Origin: Paenibacillus sp. FSL K6-3182
Lineage (GTDB): Bacteria; Bacillota; Bacilli; Paenibacillales; Paenibacillaceae
DNA: 64,000 bases
NCBI RefSeq assembly: GCF_037976325.1
Contig: NZ_CP150265.1
Span: 6,585,001 to 6,649,000 of the forward strand
Reading direction: 5' to 3'
In this document: positions 18,701-25,755 of the stretch, one piece after another
Layout of the letters: every line of letters begins with the position of its first letter
Position numbering within the stretch: position 1 is the first letter of the stretch
The notes under the pieces: generated by a model
Databases searched by the model: none
Told to the model about the DNA's origin: nothing
The model's input: only the letters and a program-made list of their open reading frames with translations
Translations under genes and position numbers: made by a program

Positions 18701-20318
18701 TCGTTGCGAGATCCTCTTCGTCGAGATTTAGGCTCGTACGATCTCCATTCGTTTCTGCATAAGGCGTTTCGCCTACAACAGCAATAGCTACGTCATAACC
18801 AGCAGCGCCGCGGCCATGCTTGTTGTACGTTACCGTCTTCGCGGCTCCTGCAACCTCTTTAAGCCCTTCATAGATTGTCGTTCCGGTCGTAATCGCCCCG
18901 GATGCTCCCTGCCAAGTAATCGACCAGCCGCCAGATTGGTTACCGATATCGTTTGCATTTTTACCTGCTACGAAGATTTTGTCCATATTCTTCAGCTGAG
19001 ACATAATCGGTGAACCGTTCACCTCATCGTTCTTCAGAAGAACGAGCGACTCCGCCGCTGCTTGACGCGCAAGCGCACGATGCTCAGATGCACCGAAATA
19101 GCCTGCCAAATCCGTATCTGTCTTTGGATTCTCAAATAGACCAGATGAAATTTTCACCTTCAAAATACGGAGGACTGCATCATTAATACGCTCTTCCGTA
19201 ATGCTGCCATCCTTAACAAGACTAATTAAATGCTCAAGGCTGGCTCTCCAGTCACCCGTCAGCATGAACATATCTACACCTGCATTAACGGATGCTTTCA
19301 GCTGATCTTTCAAGCCGCTGACTGCTTTGCCGTCTTGATCACGCGTGATTTGCTGAATCGCGTTATAATCCGAAATAACAAAACCTTTAAATCCAAGCTC
19401 ACCCTTCAGCACATCCGTAAGAAGCCGCTTATTCGCATGCATCTTAAGGCCTTGAATGCTATGGTAAGATGCCATTACCGTTTGTACACCTGCATCAACG
19501 GCAGCTTTGTACATCTCTAAATCACTTGCAATGAGCTGATCCTCTGTGTACTTCGTTATATTCCCTTGGTTAACGCCGTTATCCGTATAGCCTTCACCTA
19601 AAAAATGCTTCGCAGCGCCAACGACATGTTTCGTCTGACTGCGCTCCGCAGCTGTTTCTCCTTGCAGCCCTTGAATGTATGCTGCACCCAGTACCTTGGA
19701 TATCGCTTGATTGCCGCTGTATCCTTCATAGGTCCGACCCCATCGAATATCCTGCGGGGCTGCAATCGTCGGCGCAAAATCCCAATTTGCTCCGGTTGCG
19801 CGTATTTCCTTTGCTGTCGCGGCGCCGATTTTTTTCACCAGCTCAGCATTATTCGCTGCACCCAAACCGATATTATGCGGGAACAAGGTTGCTCCCTTCA
19901 CATTGTTATGTCCGTGTACTCCATCCACGCCATACAGCAGCGGAATCCCAAGACGCGTAGAAAGCGCGCCATCCTGATAGCCGTCTATAAGCGTCTGCCA
20001 ATTTTCACGCGTGCTGTCCTGCTGCTTGCCGTTCGGGAACGAACCGCCGCCGCTAAGCACCGAGCCGATAAAATATTGCCTTACTTCCTCAGGTGTAATA
20101 TTCGACTTCTCTGGCTGTATCATTTGTCCTGCGCGCTCTTCTAGTGTCATCCGGGCAAGCAGATCCGCCGCCCTTGCATCAACGCTTTTAGATGGGTCCA
20201 AGTACGTCGGCAATCCCCCATTTGACTGCGCCAAAGGCGCTGCTCCTACTGAAAGCAAGCTCGTCATTAGCGATATGACCAGCAGCATCGCCGTCATCAT
20301 CGACATTTTTCTTTTCAA
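12759..20318 (-). CDS. Giant S-layer-anchored GH3-GH30 glycosidase with CBM-like and SLH domains
   Basis: This 2519-residue secreted enzyme starts at TTG (20318) behind GGGGAGGG. A signal peptide occupies about 1-26. A GH3 beta-glucosidase-type domain spans about 40-635; its probable nucleophile is Asp317 in GFVISDYNA, and its substrate-binding motif KHFLGEG is near 237. A CBM6/35-like domain follows at about 655-782, then a Gly-rich linker. A GH30-type domain spans about 805-1267, with acid/base Glu1024 in LQNEP and candidate nucleophile Glu1125 in YLTERAVWG. Two CBM-like domains lie at about 1275-1395 and 1400-1520, beta-rich modules at about 1520-1860, another CBM at about 1865-1992, and a chitobiase-C-like module at about 2003-2080. 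A Pro-Thr linker, a beta domain (about 2150-2340) and three SLH repeats (about 2340-2519) complete the protein. It probably hydrolyses beta-glucans at the cell surface, GH30 cutting chains and GH3 releasing glucose. Linkage specificity is inferred only. Confidence 0.93.
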   Translation of the reverse strand: MKRKMSMMTAMLLVISLMTSLLSVGAAPLAQSNGGLPTYLDPSKSVDARAADLLARMTLEERAGQMIQPEKSNITPEEVRQYFIGSVLSGGGSFPNGKQQDSTRENWQTLIDGYQDGALSTRLGIPLLYGVDGVHGHNNVKGATLFPHNIGLGAANNAELVKKIGAATAKEIRATGANWDFAPTIAAPQDIRWGRTYEGYSGNQAISKVLGAAYIQGLQGETAAERSQTKHVVGAAKHFLGEGYTDNGVNQGNITKYTEDQLIASDLEMYKAAVDAGVQTVMASYHSIQGLKMHANKRLLTDVLKGELGFKGFVISDYNAIQQITRDQDGKAVSGLKDQLKASVNAGVDMFMLTGDWRASLEHLISLVKDGSITEERINDAVLRILKVKISSGLFENPKTDTDLAGYFGASEHRALARQAAAESLVLLKNDEVNGSPIMSQLKNMDKIFVAGKNANDIGNQSGGWSITWQGASGAITTGTTIYEGLKEVAGAAKTVTYNKHGRGAAGYDVAIAVVGETPYAETNGDRTSLNLDEEDLATIANIRAADPNIPLVVVLVSGRPLTIADQLGDWDALVAAWLPGTEGQGVADVLIGGKPFKGKNPIKWPFYVTNNYPIMTDASPNLLFPIGYGLTSGQATPDLPSKPVEPEKPSLPIPGKVEAEAFDAKSSGLNTEDTQDIGGGKNIGWTSGGAWLDYRVKVSEPGTYKADFRYAGNGGATGIKIKSEAGATLGTLNVGSTGGWQSWQTASVDNIVLSQAGIQKLRLEFIAGDINFNWVEFTRTGDVPAGGGGGGTDPGNGGGEQPALISGAVEAWISSERDAGDRKWYYADRSQAGDKKLEQQTNLDFTIPDNSKATTITINPDKKYQTMLGIGSSMEEATIHNLVKMSPEKQTELLRQLIDKDNGIGMSLIRLTIGTSDFTAQKFYSYDDLPAGETDVELKKFSIQKDIDFGIIPTVKKIQAINPDVQFFASPWSPPGWMKTTGSMVRGQVKEEYLPVLADYYVKFLEAYAEHGIYFEGMTLQNEPLLEIDYPSTAMSWQQASRLAKLLRAKLDQNSNAKIKSVKLWMFDHNPGDTMAYPAQILGNSVEGAYDAIEGTAFHDYGGELSMMTELQKLFPQKSVYLTERAVWGTTGADRIAQYFRNYAKSYNSWVTMLDSDISSHQWVGIPDPTPVVQDSSNPDHYWLLPEYYLMGQFTKFVKPGYVRIDSNYGSAATVTNVAFASPDGKEIVTVVINQTSDPQPFKMIVDGLQIEVVIPAKSAATYRWNRTQITNVPATIDATRFASAEGEFQINPNGYLGSFAPNGTASFDYVVNVAEAGEYELDLAIAGFQTDGLVSFELDGQPLVSLPINQTTYQWEYFANRRERVMLPEGAHKLTMKVSKNDFNVRSIAFTKADKAAISLPASIEASKFTSAFNVLVNGSAVSYADPNDWMEYEVQVPADGNYGITYQYSTTYDGAKAELSLGGNVLKTTELPNSESWDAWAMASDTVALTEGVHTLRVRIVDQGFNLNAIAVGPAIIADASAVTEGAEAGSHIFVQLLNDTYKEELTSSNWSIEGYAGTVVDSVYRVDDHMAKLTLGGGATRDYDSDRTVTVTASTYEAASGSTGKTMSSKVIIKAIDDAESLSLSETQIAYDVNGKELIVTLAGGTFVQSQLGAITVSGAATSQGGVSLRSAELLSPNRVKLTLNWSGTVYYNELDLQVNVPLQAYDDSTGGTALNAKAVLLGTENVKEPVNLLSLDSLDHFNRLKGFAVSGTGSASRLTQIDAGDYADYLVHVPATGSYVATFKATSGGQAVNGIVLEAQDGAVRKTINVPNLYNQVVEMRIVIDLIEGDQKLRILAGASGYELRGIKFEPYVVQVMDQSGAMKIEAESYTHADAAAVQSNMDGQTLLFKNVGFIAAAGSLYFDVNIAKSSFYKVTYRYATPQAGVSGTLSVNGQKLSTTPLGASGGWDKYAEASGIVELAEGIQTIQFTSNNDGANLDWITLEQTEAVTQITGTTALPTASLKAGAYKGTKTVALTTATEGAAIYYTTDGSLPSSTNGQLYKGELKLSELTVLRTIVIKAGMKDSFVAPFTYIITPGEEPTPTPTPTPTTPTPTPTPTTPTEPTPTPTSPTGPAVTPAPTTPPSGKGTIPAPTPVMDTASGLGKTAISQTLIDEALKSVEGNNGTVQTIIIKVPSVNGANGYEVQLPKGTISEAKLSVQYEIQTGTGTIVVPSHMLKSLPSDGKNVSIVIANIDKTKLSEEARAAIGSRPAVELNLYVDGVKVEWSNPEAAVNVSLSYTPTADELASSEQITVWYFDAAGKVIAVPSGKYDKSQGAVLFTVNHFSTYGVVFVSKTFDDLGKYPWAQQAIKVMSAKGVINGISDKAYAPAQNVKRADFITLLVKTLGLNAAYDSQFTDVAKGSYYYDAVAIAKKLGVVTGRADGTFDPNASITRQEMIAMTARALNISGKKLQAGSSEQLKSFTDLKQLAAYATDSAALLVANGIVKGDGAKLNPLGYTTRAEAAVIMYAIYNK
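13977..14070 (-). repeat. Tandem repeat encoding a Pro-Thr linker
   Basis: This is a low-complexity GT/GGC-rich tandem array inside the giant glycosidase gene. It encodes alternating Pro-Thr at about residues 2085-2115. It serves as a flexible linker before the C-terminal beta domain and SLH repeats, and the copy number may vary by slippage. Confidence 0.85.
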
Positions 20319-20415
20319 ACCAAACCCTCCCCATAACTATAATTGTCGTCTCACGGCATATCCCTTCTTAATTGAAATGGACAGCTGTAGACGAGATTAC
20401 TTACAAGTATAAAAT

Positions 20416-20429
20416 TGAAAACGATTTCA
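20416..20429. promoter_or_regulatory. cre-like catabolite operator (perfect consensus)
   Basis: TGAAAACGATTTCA fits the catabolite-responsive consensus TGWAANCGNTNWCA at every position. It lies 98 bases upstream of the glycosidase start and just upstream of a candidate -10 (TATACT, minus strand). This supports CcpA repression, or control by another LacI-family protein. Confidence 0.75.
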
Positions 20430-20474
20430 TAATATGAGTCATTTTTAAGATGATGTGCGTTGTTTTTTGTATAA

Positions 20475-20488
20475 TATAATCGATTTCA
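20475..20488. promoter_or_regulatory. Second cre-like site
   Basis: TATAATCGATTTCA matches the cre consensus except at position 2. It is 59 bases from the first site and shares its CGATTTCA half. Confidence 0.5.
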
Positions 20489-20581
20489 AAAATACATCGT
20501 CTCTCCTTCTATAGTTCATCCTATTTCCTTTTCATTCAACGATCTAATCTAACAGCATAAACAGACAATTTACCGCAAAAT

Positions 20582-20611
20582 TTGCTAAATGACCCCAATT
20601 AAATCTACAAT
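20582..20611 (+). promoter_or_regulatory. Candidate sigma-A promoter of the TerB gene
   Basis: TTGCTA (20582-20587), an 18-base spacer and TACAAT (20606-20611). The start codon lies 41 bases downstream behind AGGAGG. Confidence 0.6.
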
Positions 20612-20652
20612 AGAATAATAAGATTTAAATTCACTCTAGGAGGCTGAGCTAA

Positions 20653-21099
20653 ATGAGCTCTTTCAAATCATGGCTGCAAACAAGTAAGCAAGGACTAACC
20701 GATCAGGTTAAAAAATTTAAAAATAAAGAATTCCTAGATGCGGTAGTAGCTGGCTGTGCGATTGTAGCAGCAGCAGACGGTTCCGTAGACTCCAATGAAA
20801 AACAAAAAATGGCCGGCTACATAGGCCGCAGCGAAGAATTAAAAGTTTTTGATATGAGTGATGTGATTAACCGTTTCAATCACTTTGTAGGCAATATGGA
20901 GTTTGACGCGATGATTGGCAAGCAAGAGGCGCTTAAAGCGATTGCCAAATTCCGCAGCAAACCAGATGTTGCTCGTGTAATCGTTGGTGTGTGCAGCGCA
21001 ATCGGAGCAGCAGACGGCGATTTCGATATGAAGGAACAAGCTGCTGTGCGTGACATCTGCAATACCCTTGGACTTAATCCAAGTGAATTCAGTCTTTAA
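20653..21099 (+). CDS. TerB-family tellurite-resistance-type protein
   Basis: This 148-residue cytosolic protein resembles the helical TerB family, whose members bind metal and associate with TerC and TerD in stress complexes. Two internally similar acidic loops, AAADGSVDSNEKQKM (about 41-55) and GAADGDFDMKEQAAV (about 118-132), are the family hallmark and the likely metal-binding sites. It starts at ATG behind AGGAGG and is the only plus-strand gene of the Ter block. Its own promoter and terminator indicate separate transcription. It probably belongs functionally with TerC (30281-31072) and the TerD proteins. Confidence 0.92.
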   Translation: MSSFKSWLQTSKQGLTDQVKKFKNKEFLDAVVAGCAIVAAADGSVDSNEKQKMAGYIGRSEELKVFDMSDVINRFNHFVGNMEFDAMIGKQEALKAIAKFRSKPDVARVIVGVCSAIGAADGDFDMKEQAAVRDICNTLGLNPSEFSL

Positions 21100-21112
21100 T
21101 AGCAAACCAAAC

Positions 21113-21159
21113 AAAAGAACCTCCAAAGCCACTGCAACAGTGGATCTGGAGGTTCTTTT
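21113..21159. terminator. Bidirectional terminator between the TerB gene and tdk
   Basis: A long stem (outer arms AAAAGAACCTCC/GGAGGTTCTTTT, inner arms CCACTG/CAGTGG) with A and T runs on either side serves both converging genes. Confidence 0.93.
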
Positions 21160-21178
21160 GTACTATTATTACCTCTGC

Positions 21179-21769
21179 TTACGCATTGCGAAAAGCTTCA
21201 TTATAGCAGCGTCTGCATACAGGCTTATAATCCTCGTTGCCGCCAATCTGGATTTGCGCACCTGCATTCATCGGCTGTCCGTCATTATAGCGTATAACCA
21301 TCGTTGCTTTCCGATCACAGAACCAGCAAATGGTTTTAATCTCTTCAATTTTATCCGCCTGCACGAGCAGGTTATAGCTGCCCTCAAATAATTGATTTTG
21401 AAAATCGTTTTTGAGTCCAAACGCCATTACCGGGATGTTAAGCTCATCCACGACTTGTGTAAGCTCCAAAATATGATGTTTCTTCAAAAACTGCGCTTCA
21501 TCTACGAGTACGCAATAAATTTTGGATGGTGCAGCTCCTGCAACGAAGCTTTTCACACTTTCAAAAAGGTTGGTATCCTCTTGAACCGGAATGGACTCCC
21601 GCTCGAACCCTACACGAGAACCTACACGATCCACTCCGCCTCTTGCGCTTACCGATGGTGAATAAATAAGAACCTGCTTGCCTTGCTCTTCATAATTGTG
21701 AGCCACTTTAATGATTTCGAAAGATTTACCGCTGTTCATTGTTCCATATTTGTAATAAAGCTGTGCCAA
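21179..21769 (-). CDS. tdk: Thymidine kinase
   Basis: This type II thymidine kinase of 196 residues phosphorylates thymidine with ATP in the pyrimidine salvage pathway. The P-loop GTMNSGKS is near residue 9-16. The Walker-B-like VDEAQF is near 88, the lid with [14 protein letters not shown] near 113-126, and a zinc site has CWFC and CRRC pairs near 148-151 and 184-187. I chose the TTG at 21769, with GGAGGAG upstream, because homologues begin 'MAQLYYKYG'. An ATG seven codons earlier has no better site. It is convergent with the TerB gene. Confidence 0.95.
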   Translation of the reverse strand: MAQLYYKYGTMNSGKSFEIIKVAHNYEEQGKQVLIYSPSVSARGGVDRVGSRVGFERESIPVQEDTNLFESVKSFVAGAAPSKIYCVLVDEAQFLKKHHILELTQVVDELNIPVMAFGLKNDFQNQLFEGSYNLLVQADKIEEIKTICWFCDRKATMVIRYNDGQPMNAGAQIQIGGNEDYKPVCRRCYNEAFRNA

Positions 21770-21822
21770 CCTAATCTCCTCCAGAACCATTCAGTGCTTC
21801 TATTATACAGGAAGTGACTCCG

Positions 21823-22398
21823 TTATTGTATCGCTTGGAGCCTTGTTTTCGCTTCCCCATATGTTTTGACAATTTGTTGAATTTTCTGGAATTCCGGGTC
21901 GGTTGGACCTAGATCAGCCATGAACATTCGGTGCAATATTTGATTATAAAGATTTTGACGCGATTCAATCATTTGTACCTCGAGCCGAATAAGATCCTCT
22001 AGGTCATTTTCTTCAATTAACTGTTCGATATTGATTTCTTCTGGCTTGGAAGAACGCTCTTCGTCAAAGATCAGGTCCGAACCGCGCCCTATACGAGGAA
22101 GCGCTTCGTACTCCACCTCTGTCTCCTGCTGCTGTCCAAGCGGAATGGATGTATTCAGCTCGGAAAGAAGAATGCCTTCTTTCGCCAACATCACTTGAAA
22201 AGGTTTATGCTGGATCAAATCTGCTATGACAAGCCTGCTCATATCTTTATTGCGAATCAAAGAGGAATCAAAAGGATGAAGGACCCATTGCTGGTCTCGA
22301 TTGAACAGATTAAAAGTAAACCACTCACCGCCATAGATGAACCGTACATTAATATTTGACTCCGAAATAATTTCATAGGTAAACTCCAATTGGAACAC
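21823..22398 (-). CDS. Uncharacterised protein beside the TelA gene
   Basis: This is a 191-residue soluble protein that I do not recognise. The N-terminal half (about 1-100) looks beta-rich (FQLEFTYEIISESNINVRFIYGG). The C-terminal part (about 120-191) is helical, acidic and amphipathic, with IEQLIEENDLEDLIRLEVQM and a heptad-like tail, so it may dimerise or bind a partner. There is no signal peptide, membrane segment or Cys motif. It lies between tdk and the TelA/XpaC pair in the same direction, with 53 bases to the tdk start, and may belong to either neighbour. The ORF is intact and its start ATG has a GGAGGTG site. Confidence 0.8.
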   Translation of the reverse strand: MFQLEFTYEIISESNINVRFIYGGEWFTFNLFNRDQQWVLHPFDSSLIRNKDMSRLVIADLIQHKPFQVMLAKEGILLSELNTSIPLGQQQETEVEYEALPRIGRGSDLIFDEERSSKPEEINIEQLIEENDLEDLIRLEVQMIESRQNLYNQILHRMFMADLGPTDPEFQKIQQIVKTYGEAKTRLQAIQ

Positions 22399-22462
22399 CT
22401 CCGATCAGCCAGTATAATTCATCCTATTATACCAAATCAGAGGTGAACACAAACAGCGATGC

Positions 22463-22555
22463 TTAAAAATCTTTCAAAATATCCTCCGCCCGTTCAAAGC
22501 TGGCAACAACAATTAAGACGACAATGAGTGCAGCTATGGCAATTTCGCCAATCAT
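22463..22555 (-). CDS. Possible 30-residue single-span membrane peptide
   Basis: ATG at 22555 is preceded by GAGGTG eight bases away. The frame encodes a short N-terminus (MIGE), a hydrophobic run of about 15 residues (IAIAALIVVLIVVAS) and a charged tail (FERAEDILKDF). The ribosome-binding site and membrane-segment composition favour a real small protein downstream of the TelA terminator. Length alone cannot prove it. The function is unknown. Confidence 0.5.
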   Translation of the reverse strand: MIGEIAIAALIVVLIVVASFERAEDILKDF

Positions 22556-22653
22556 AGCATGATCACCTCGTTTTTTCTTTAAGACTATGCTGTTTCTTTA
22601 TGCTTTATGAGCCATTACTTATAGGACATCCGTCATTTCTTCTCAAAAAACGC

Positions 22654-22680
22654 AAAAAAACGAGCCCTTGGAGAGCTCGT
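22654..22680 (-). terminator. Terminator of the XpaC-TelA operon
   Basis: ACGAGC/GCTCGT stem with a 9-base loop, followed by seven T residues on the minus strand (A-run 22654-22660). Confidence 0.88.
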
Positions 22681-22703
22681 CCTGCTAATTATTTTTTTTT
22701 GAT

Positions 22704-23798
22704 TTACTCCAAAAATCCTTTGGCTGCTGAAGAAGGAAGCTCCGCTTGGCTAGCTCCAGAACCCGCTTGAATGCCTAAGCGTTGTCCAACCTTTTGATTA
22801 ATTTGCGTCATTTTTTCCGTTTGCTGGGATACCGTTTGAATAATTTGTCGATTGGAGTTCTCGTACTTGTCCATCGCGGAGAAGAGATCCGACATTGCCC
22901 GCTCCACAAGCTCCATGCTCATAGCCGGCTTCGTTAATGCTTGATTAGCTCGCTCGCTCGTTTCATTCAAAAGACGCGCGTTCTCAGCAAATTGATTGCC
23001 TAACATTTCATTCGTTGAATTGACTGCTTCTATTGCCTTCATCTGGTCATCAATCGCACTGGCAATCAAGACCGAAACCGACATGAGATGCTGGGTTTTA
23101 TCAATCGAGCTGTCCAGCGCATCCATCAGCTTATCATTTGTATCATTAATAATATCCGTTGCGGCAATCGCTTGCTGATAAAGCATAATCATTTCCGTAT
23201 ACGTTTGAAGCTTCGTTACAACCTTGCGAAGCCCGCGCTCCAAATAGGTTTTCCGGTGCTCGTTCTCAGGCTTAGCAATTTCCTCTTCGAACATCTTTTT
23301 GAGACGATTGCCATATTCGACAAGCAGCTGCAGGTCATATACATTGTCTAGACTGCTGCGCTTCAAATTTCTCATGTGAATGACGTTCTCTTCCAAGTTG
23401 TCGCGGCCGTCTCTGAGCGATTTGACGATAACCTGTACATTAGATTTTGCAGATTGATATTTATAAATATAAGCCTTCATCGGTGCTTTCCGAAGCAGCT
23501 TCTGCACGAGCGAGAGCTGCTTGCTTTTGCTCAAATCCTCAACCTCGCTGCGAAGCTTAAGCATGTTGTTTGCTACCTCAGACCGTTTGCCTGACATGAG
23601 ATCCGACAGCGGTCTTTCGAGCATCGTAAGCGTCTGGCTTGAGCGCTCAAGCGTCTTCTGGCCTTTTTTCGTAATCTCATCCATTAGTGTATCCAGATGC
23701 ATAGCATCGGTTGTCGCTACCTTCTGCATCGTGTTTTGCACTTCTTGCTCCAGCTTCTGAATATCTTCATTTTTTAATTGTACGAGTTGTTGCGCCAT
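22704..23798 (-). CDS. Toxic anion resistance protein, TelA family (YaaN-like)
   Basis: This 364-residue, almost wholly helical soluble protein belongs to the TelA family, found in tellurite and other stress operons. The central core (about 95-300) carries the family-typical 'LMDALDSSIDKTQHLMSVSVLIASAIDDQMKA' helices, with long coiled-coil stretches on both sides. It is 18 bases downstream of the XpaC-like gene in the pattern known as xpaC-yaaN in Bacillus. The terminator after it closes this two-gene unit. The biochemical function is unknown. Ter-locus TelA proteins are proposed to act with membrane complexes. Confidence 0.93.
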   Translation of the reverse strand: MAQQLVQLKNEDIQKLEQEVQNTMQKVATTDAMHLDTLMDEITKKGQKTLERSSQTLTMLERPLSDLMSGKRSEVANNMLKLRSEVEDLSKSKQLSLVQKLLRKAPMKAYIYKYQSAKSNVQVIVKSLRDGRDNLEENVIHMRNLKRSSLDNVYDLQLLVEYGNRLKKMFEEEIAKPENEHRKTYLERGLRKVVTKLQTYTEMIMLYQQAIAATDIINDTNDKLMDALDSSIDKTQHLMSVSVLIASAIDDQMKAIEAVNSTNEMLGNQFAENARLLNETSERANQALTKPAMSMELVERAMSDLFSAMDKYENSNRQIIQTVSQQTEKMTQINQKVGQRLGIQAGSGASQAELPSSAAKGFLE

Positions 23799-23816
23799 TG
23801 TTCATTTCCCCCTTCA

Positions 23817-24509
23817 TTAGTCAGTAAGTCGATAACGCTGCTGAATTAACTCAGCCTTTGTATGAAGCTCCATAAGATCCTTTTGCTCCAGCGTCTTCGT
23901 ATAAAAAGTAAGCTTGGAATCTACATCCTTAATGCCATCAAGCAAAAGCCGCCTATTCTGGCGTTTCGCTTCGCCGCTGAGCCGAAGAAACGGATTAATG
24001 GTCGAATTTAAATCCTTTCGCACCAATCGCAAAATATTGTGATTAATGCTTGAGTCTCCTAACGCCATTAAATCCGGAATTAGTCGGTTTAACCGCGACA
24101 GCAATGCGAGCGTCTTCTGAACAATTTCATCGTCTAAATTATTTTTCTCGCCTTCGAGTAAAATCATATCTTCAATGATTCCGATGTATTCTAATGCAGA
24201 AGCAAGCTCAGGATCTAGAACCTGCGGCGGAATGACAGCTGCAGGAGCTGGCTTTGAGGCCAAAGATGCTTGAGCAGTTGAAGCTGCATTGGGTTGTTGT
24301 ATGGGCGGGTTTTGCGTATTTTGCTGCAGCTCTGGCTCGCGTGTTGGCTGATTAATTTCTTTCCTTGGACGCTGCTTCCATGATAATGCGATTAACAAAC
24401 CGAACACGGGAACCGCCATAGCTATATATGGGGAGGTAATCCCATTAACAACTAATGTGACTGCATAAACGCCAATCGCGATGGCTGCGTTTTTTTTCAA
24501 TGCATTCAT
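23817..24509 (-). CDS. XpaC-like membrane-associated protein
   Basis: This 230-residue protein has two short hydrophobic segments at about 8-25 and 28-45, then a Pro/Gln-rich linker (about 48-95) and a helical C-terminal domain (about 100-225). It resembles the XpaC family ('5-bromo-4-chloroindolyl phosphate hydrolysis' proteins), which precede TelA genes. That historical name does not establish an enzyme activity. The C-terminal helices (ALEYIGIIEDMILLEGEKNN) are acidic. It shares a promoter (24568-24597) with the TelA gene and probably anchors it at the membrane. Confidence 0.78.
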   Translation of the reverse strand: MNALKKNAAIAIGVYAVTLVVNGITSPYIAMAVPVFGLLIALSWKQRPRKEINQPTREPELQQNTQNPPIQQPNAASTAQASLASKPAPAAVIPPQVLDPELASALEYIGIIEDMILLEGEKNNLDDEIVQKTLALLSRLNRLIPDLMALGDSSINHNILRLVRKDLNSTINPFLRLSGEAKRQNRRLLLDGIKDVDSKLTFYTKTLEQKDLMELHTKAELIQQRYRLTD

Positions 24510-24567
24510 TGCTGCACCTCCATATGAGCTTTCTGAACCTAATCTTTATGCTCGTCTTCTTCCTACA

Positions 24568-24597
24568 ATTATCTCGTTATTGGTACATAGAAGTCAA
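24568..24597 (-). promoter_or_regulatory. Candidate promoter of the XpaC-TelA operon
   Basis: TTGACT (24592-24597), an 18-base spacer and GATAAT (24568-24573) on the minus strand, 58 bases before the start codon. Confidence 0.6.
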
Positions 24598-24646
24598 TTT
24601 TTAAAAATAAAAAAAGGATGTTGTGCCAAATTAATGAGCACAATAT

Positions 24647-24673
24647 GAAAAAAAAGGGGCTCTCGCCCCTTTC
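24647..24673 (-). terminator. Terminator of the Ter biosynthetic operon
   Basis: AAAGGGGC/GCCCCTTT stem with a four-base loop and a run of T residues on the minus strand. It lies just after the ATP-grasp gene. Confidence 0.9.
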
Positions 24674-24678
24674 TTCGG

Positions 24679-25707
24679 TTATTCTACTCTGTTCATTTCC
24701 ATGATCAAAGGCTGCTCTACATAACCCGCTTGTATACCGAACTTCGGATCAGGCGGATCAATCGTTTTTCCTTGCAGCGCTTGAACGGCCAAATATGGCA
24801 TATTTACGCCAGACAAGCAGGTAATATAAAGGCCGCCAGACATTCGCGGGTTGATCTCCAGCAATTTCGGTATGCCATTGTTGTAACGCACCTGAATATT
24901 AAAGGCATAAGGAATGCGAAGGCTTGTCGCAATACGATCTGCAATCGCCAGCAGCTCCGGCGTATCCTCCAATAGATAAGTCCTGCCCGTTGATTTGCGG
25001 CGAGGAATAGCTGTAATGAGTTCACCCTCAGCAGATGCCACACAATCGATACTATACTCCGTACCGTCGAGCAACTCCATCACCATTAGCGTGTCAAAAT
25101 GCTCCGTTAATGACAACGTTTCATAAGCTTGCTCAAACGTTGTAGAAAGGGTTACATAGCCATAAAGGTCTCGCAGCGGGTCCCGTTCATTATCAATAAT
25201 CCGGAAACCCATGCCGCCTTCTGACTTCGTTGGCTTAAAGCACACCTTATGACCAGCAGCTGTGAGTTCCTCGTAAGCTTGCTTAAACTGTTCAGCTGTA
25301 TTTACGACACGGTAGTCTGGAATCGTCACGAGATCTTTTCCTTGCAGCGCCTCGTAAAATTTATCCTTCTCAATCATGGAGTCCAGCAATTCGATATCAC
25401 GGCATACCATGACCTTCGTTCCGATCTCATCAAACAAATGAACATATCTTGATATTTCCTCCATATGCAAACGAGGAATGAAAATATCAATTTGGTTTCT
25501 TTTGCAGAAATCTACACAGAAATCTACGTATTCGCGTCCAAAAACAGCAGGCTCTGTTCCGATATGATCGGATGCAAGCAAGGACATATGATTAATATCC
25601 GGGTGCGTGCCAAAAAACTCAAACGACTCGCCGTCTGGATTGTTCCGAATCATATTAATGTAATGGTAAGCTACTGAAAACCAACGATTCATATAAACTC
25701 GTGTCAT
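24679..25707 (-). CDS. ATP-grasp ligase of the Ter biosynthetic block
   Basis: This 342-residue enzyme has an ATP-grasp fold, which uses ATP to activate a carboxylate and join it to an amine. Visible marks are VCFKPTKSEGGMGFRI (about 152-167, phosphate-clamping loop), MELLDGTEYSIDCVA near 210-224, and the metal-binding 'FNIQVRYNNGIPKLLEINPRMSGG' near 270-293 with Glu and Asn ligands. It is last in the operon with the HAD phosphatase, the PRTase/StiP-like fusion and the CitE-like lyase. Comparative genomics places such a set in Ter stress loci. Substrates are unknown. Confidence 0.9.
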   Translation of the reverse strand: MTRVYMNRWFSVAYHYINMIRNNPDGESFEFFGTHPDINHMSLLASDHIGTEPAVFGREYVDFCVDFCKRNQIDIFIPRLHMEEISRYVHLFDEIGTKVMVCRDIELLDSMIEKDKFYEALQGKDLVTIPDYRVVNTAEQFKQAYEELTAAGHKVCFKPTKSEGGMGFRIIDNERDPLRDLYGYVTLSTTFEQAYETLSLTEHFDTLMVMELLDGTEYSIDCVASAEGELITAIPRRKSTGRTYLLEDTPELLAIADRIATSLRIPYAFNIQVRYNNGIPKLLEINPRMSGGLYITCLSGVNMPYLAVQALQGKTIDPPDPKFGIQAGYVEQPLIMEMNRVE

Positions 25708-25755
25708 GTATAAAAACCTTCTTCCATCTGATTAGATATATTTTTGCGATTGCAT

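Larger units (their letters stand above)
20319..20652. other. Divergent intergenic region between the GH3-GH30 gene and the TerB gene
   Basis: This region of about 330 bases is AT-rich and holds two cre-like sites, a minus-strand TATACT (20406-20411) as candidate -10 for the glycosidase, and a sigma-A-like promoter toward the TerB gene. No coding frame is evident. Confidence 0.7.

Noticed and set aside
19605..20144. Plus-strand frame of 179 codons antisense to the GH3 domain
   Set aside because: Residue composition is rich in Cys/Arg/Leu as expected of shadow frames, and the minus-strand gene has clear catalytic motifs.
24621..24643. TTGTGC...GCACAA inverted repeat near the XpaC promoter
   Set aside because: Short arms with an 11-base gap and no second occurrence; too weak to call an operator.
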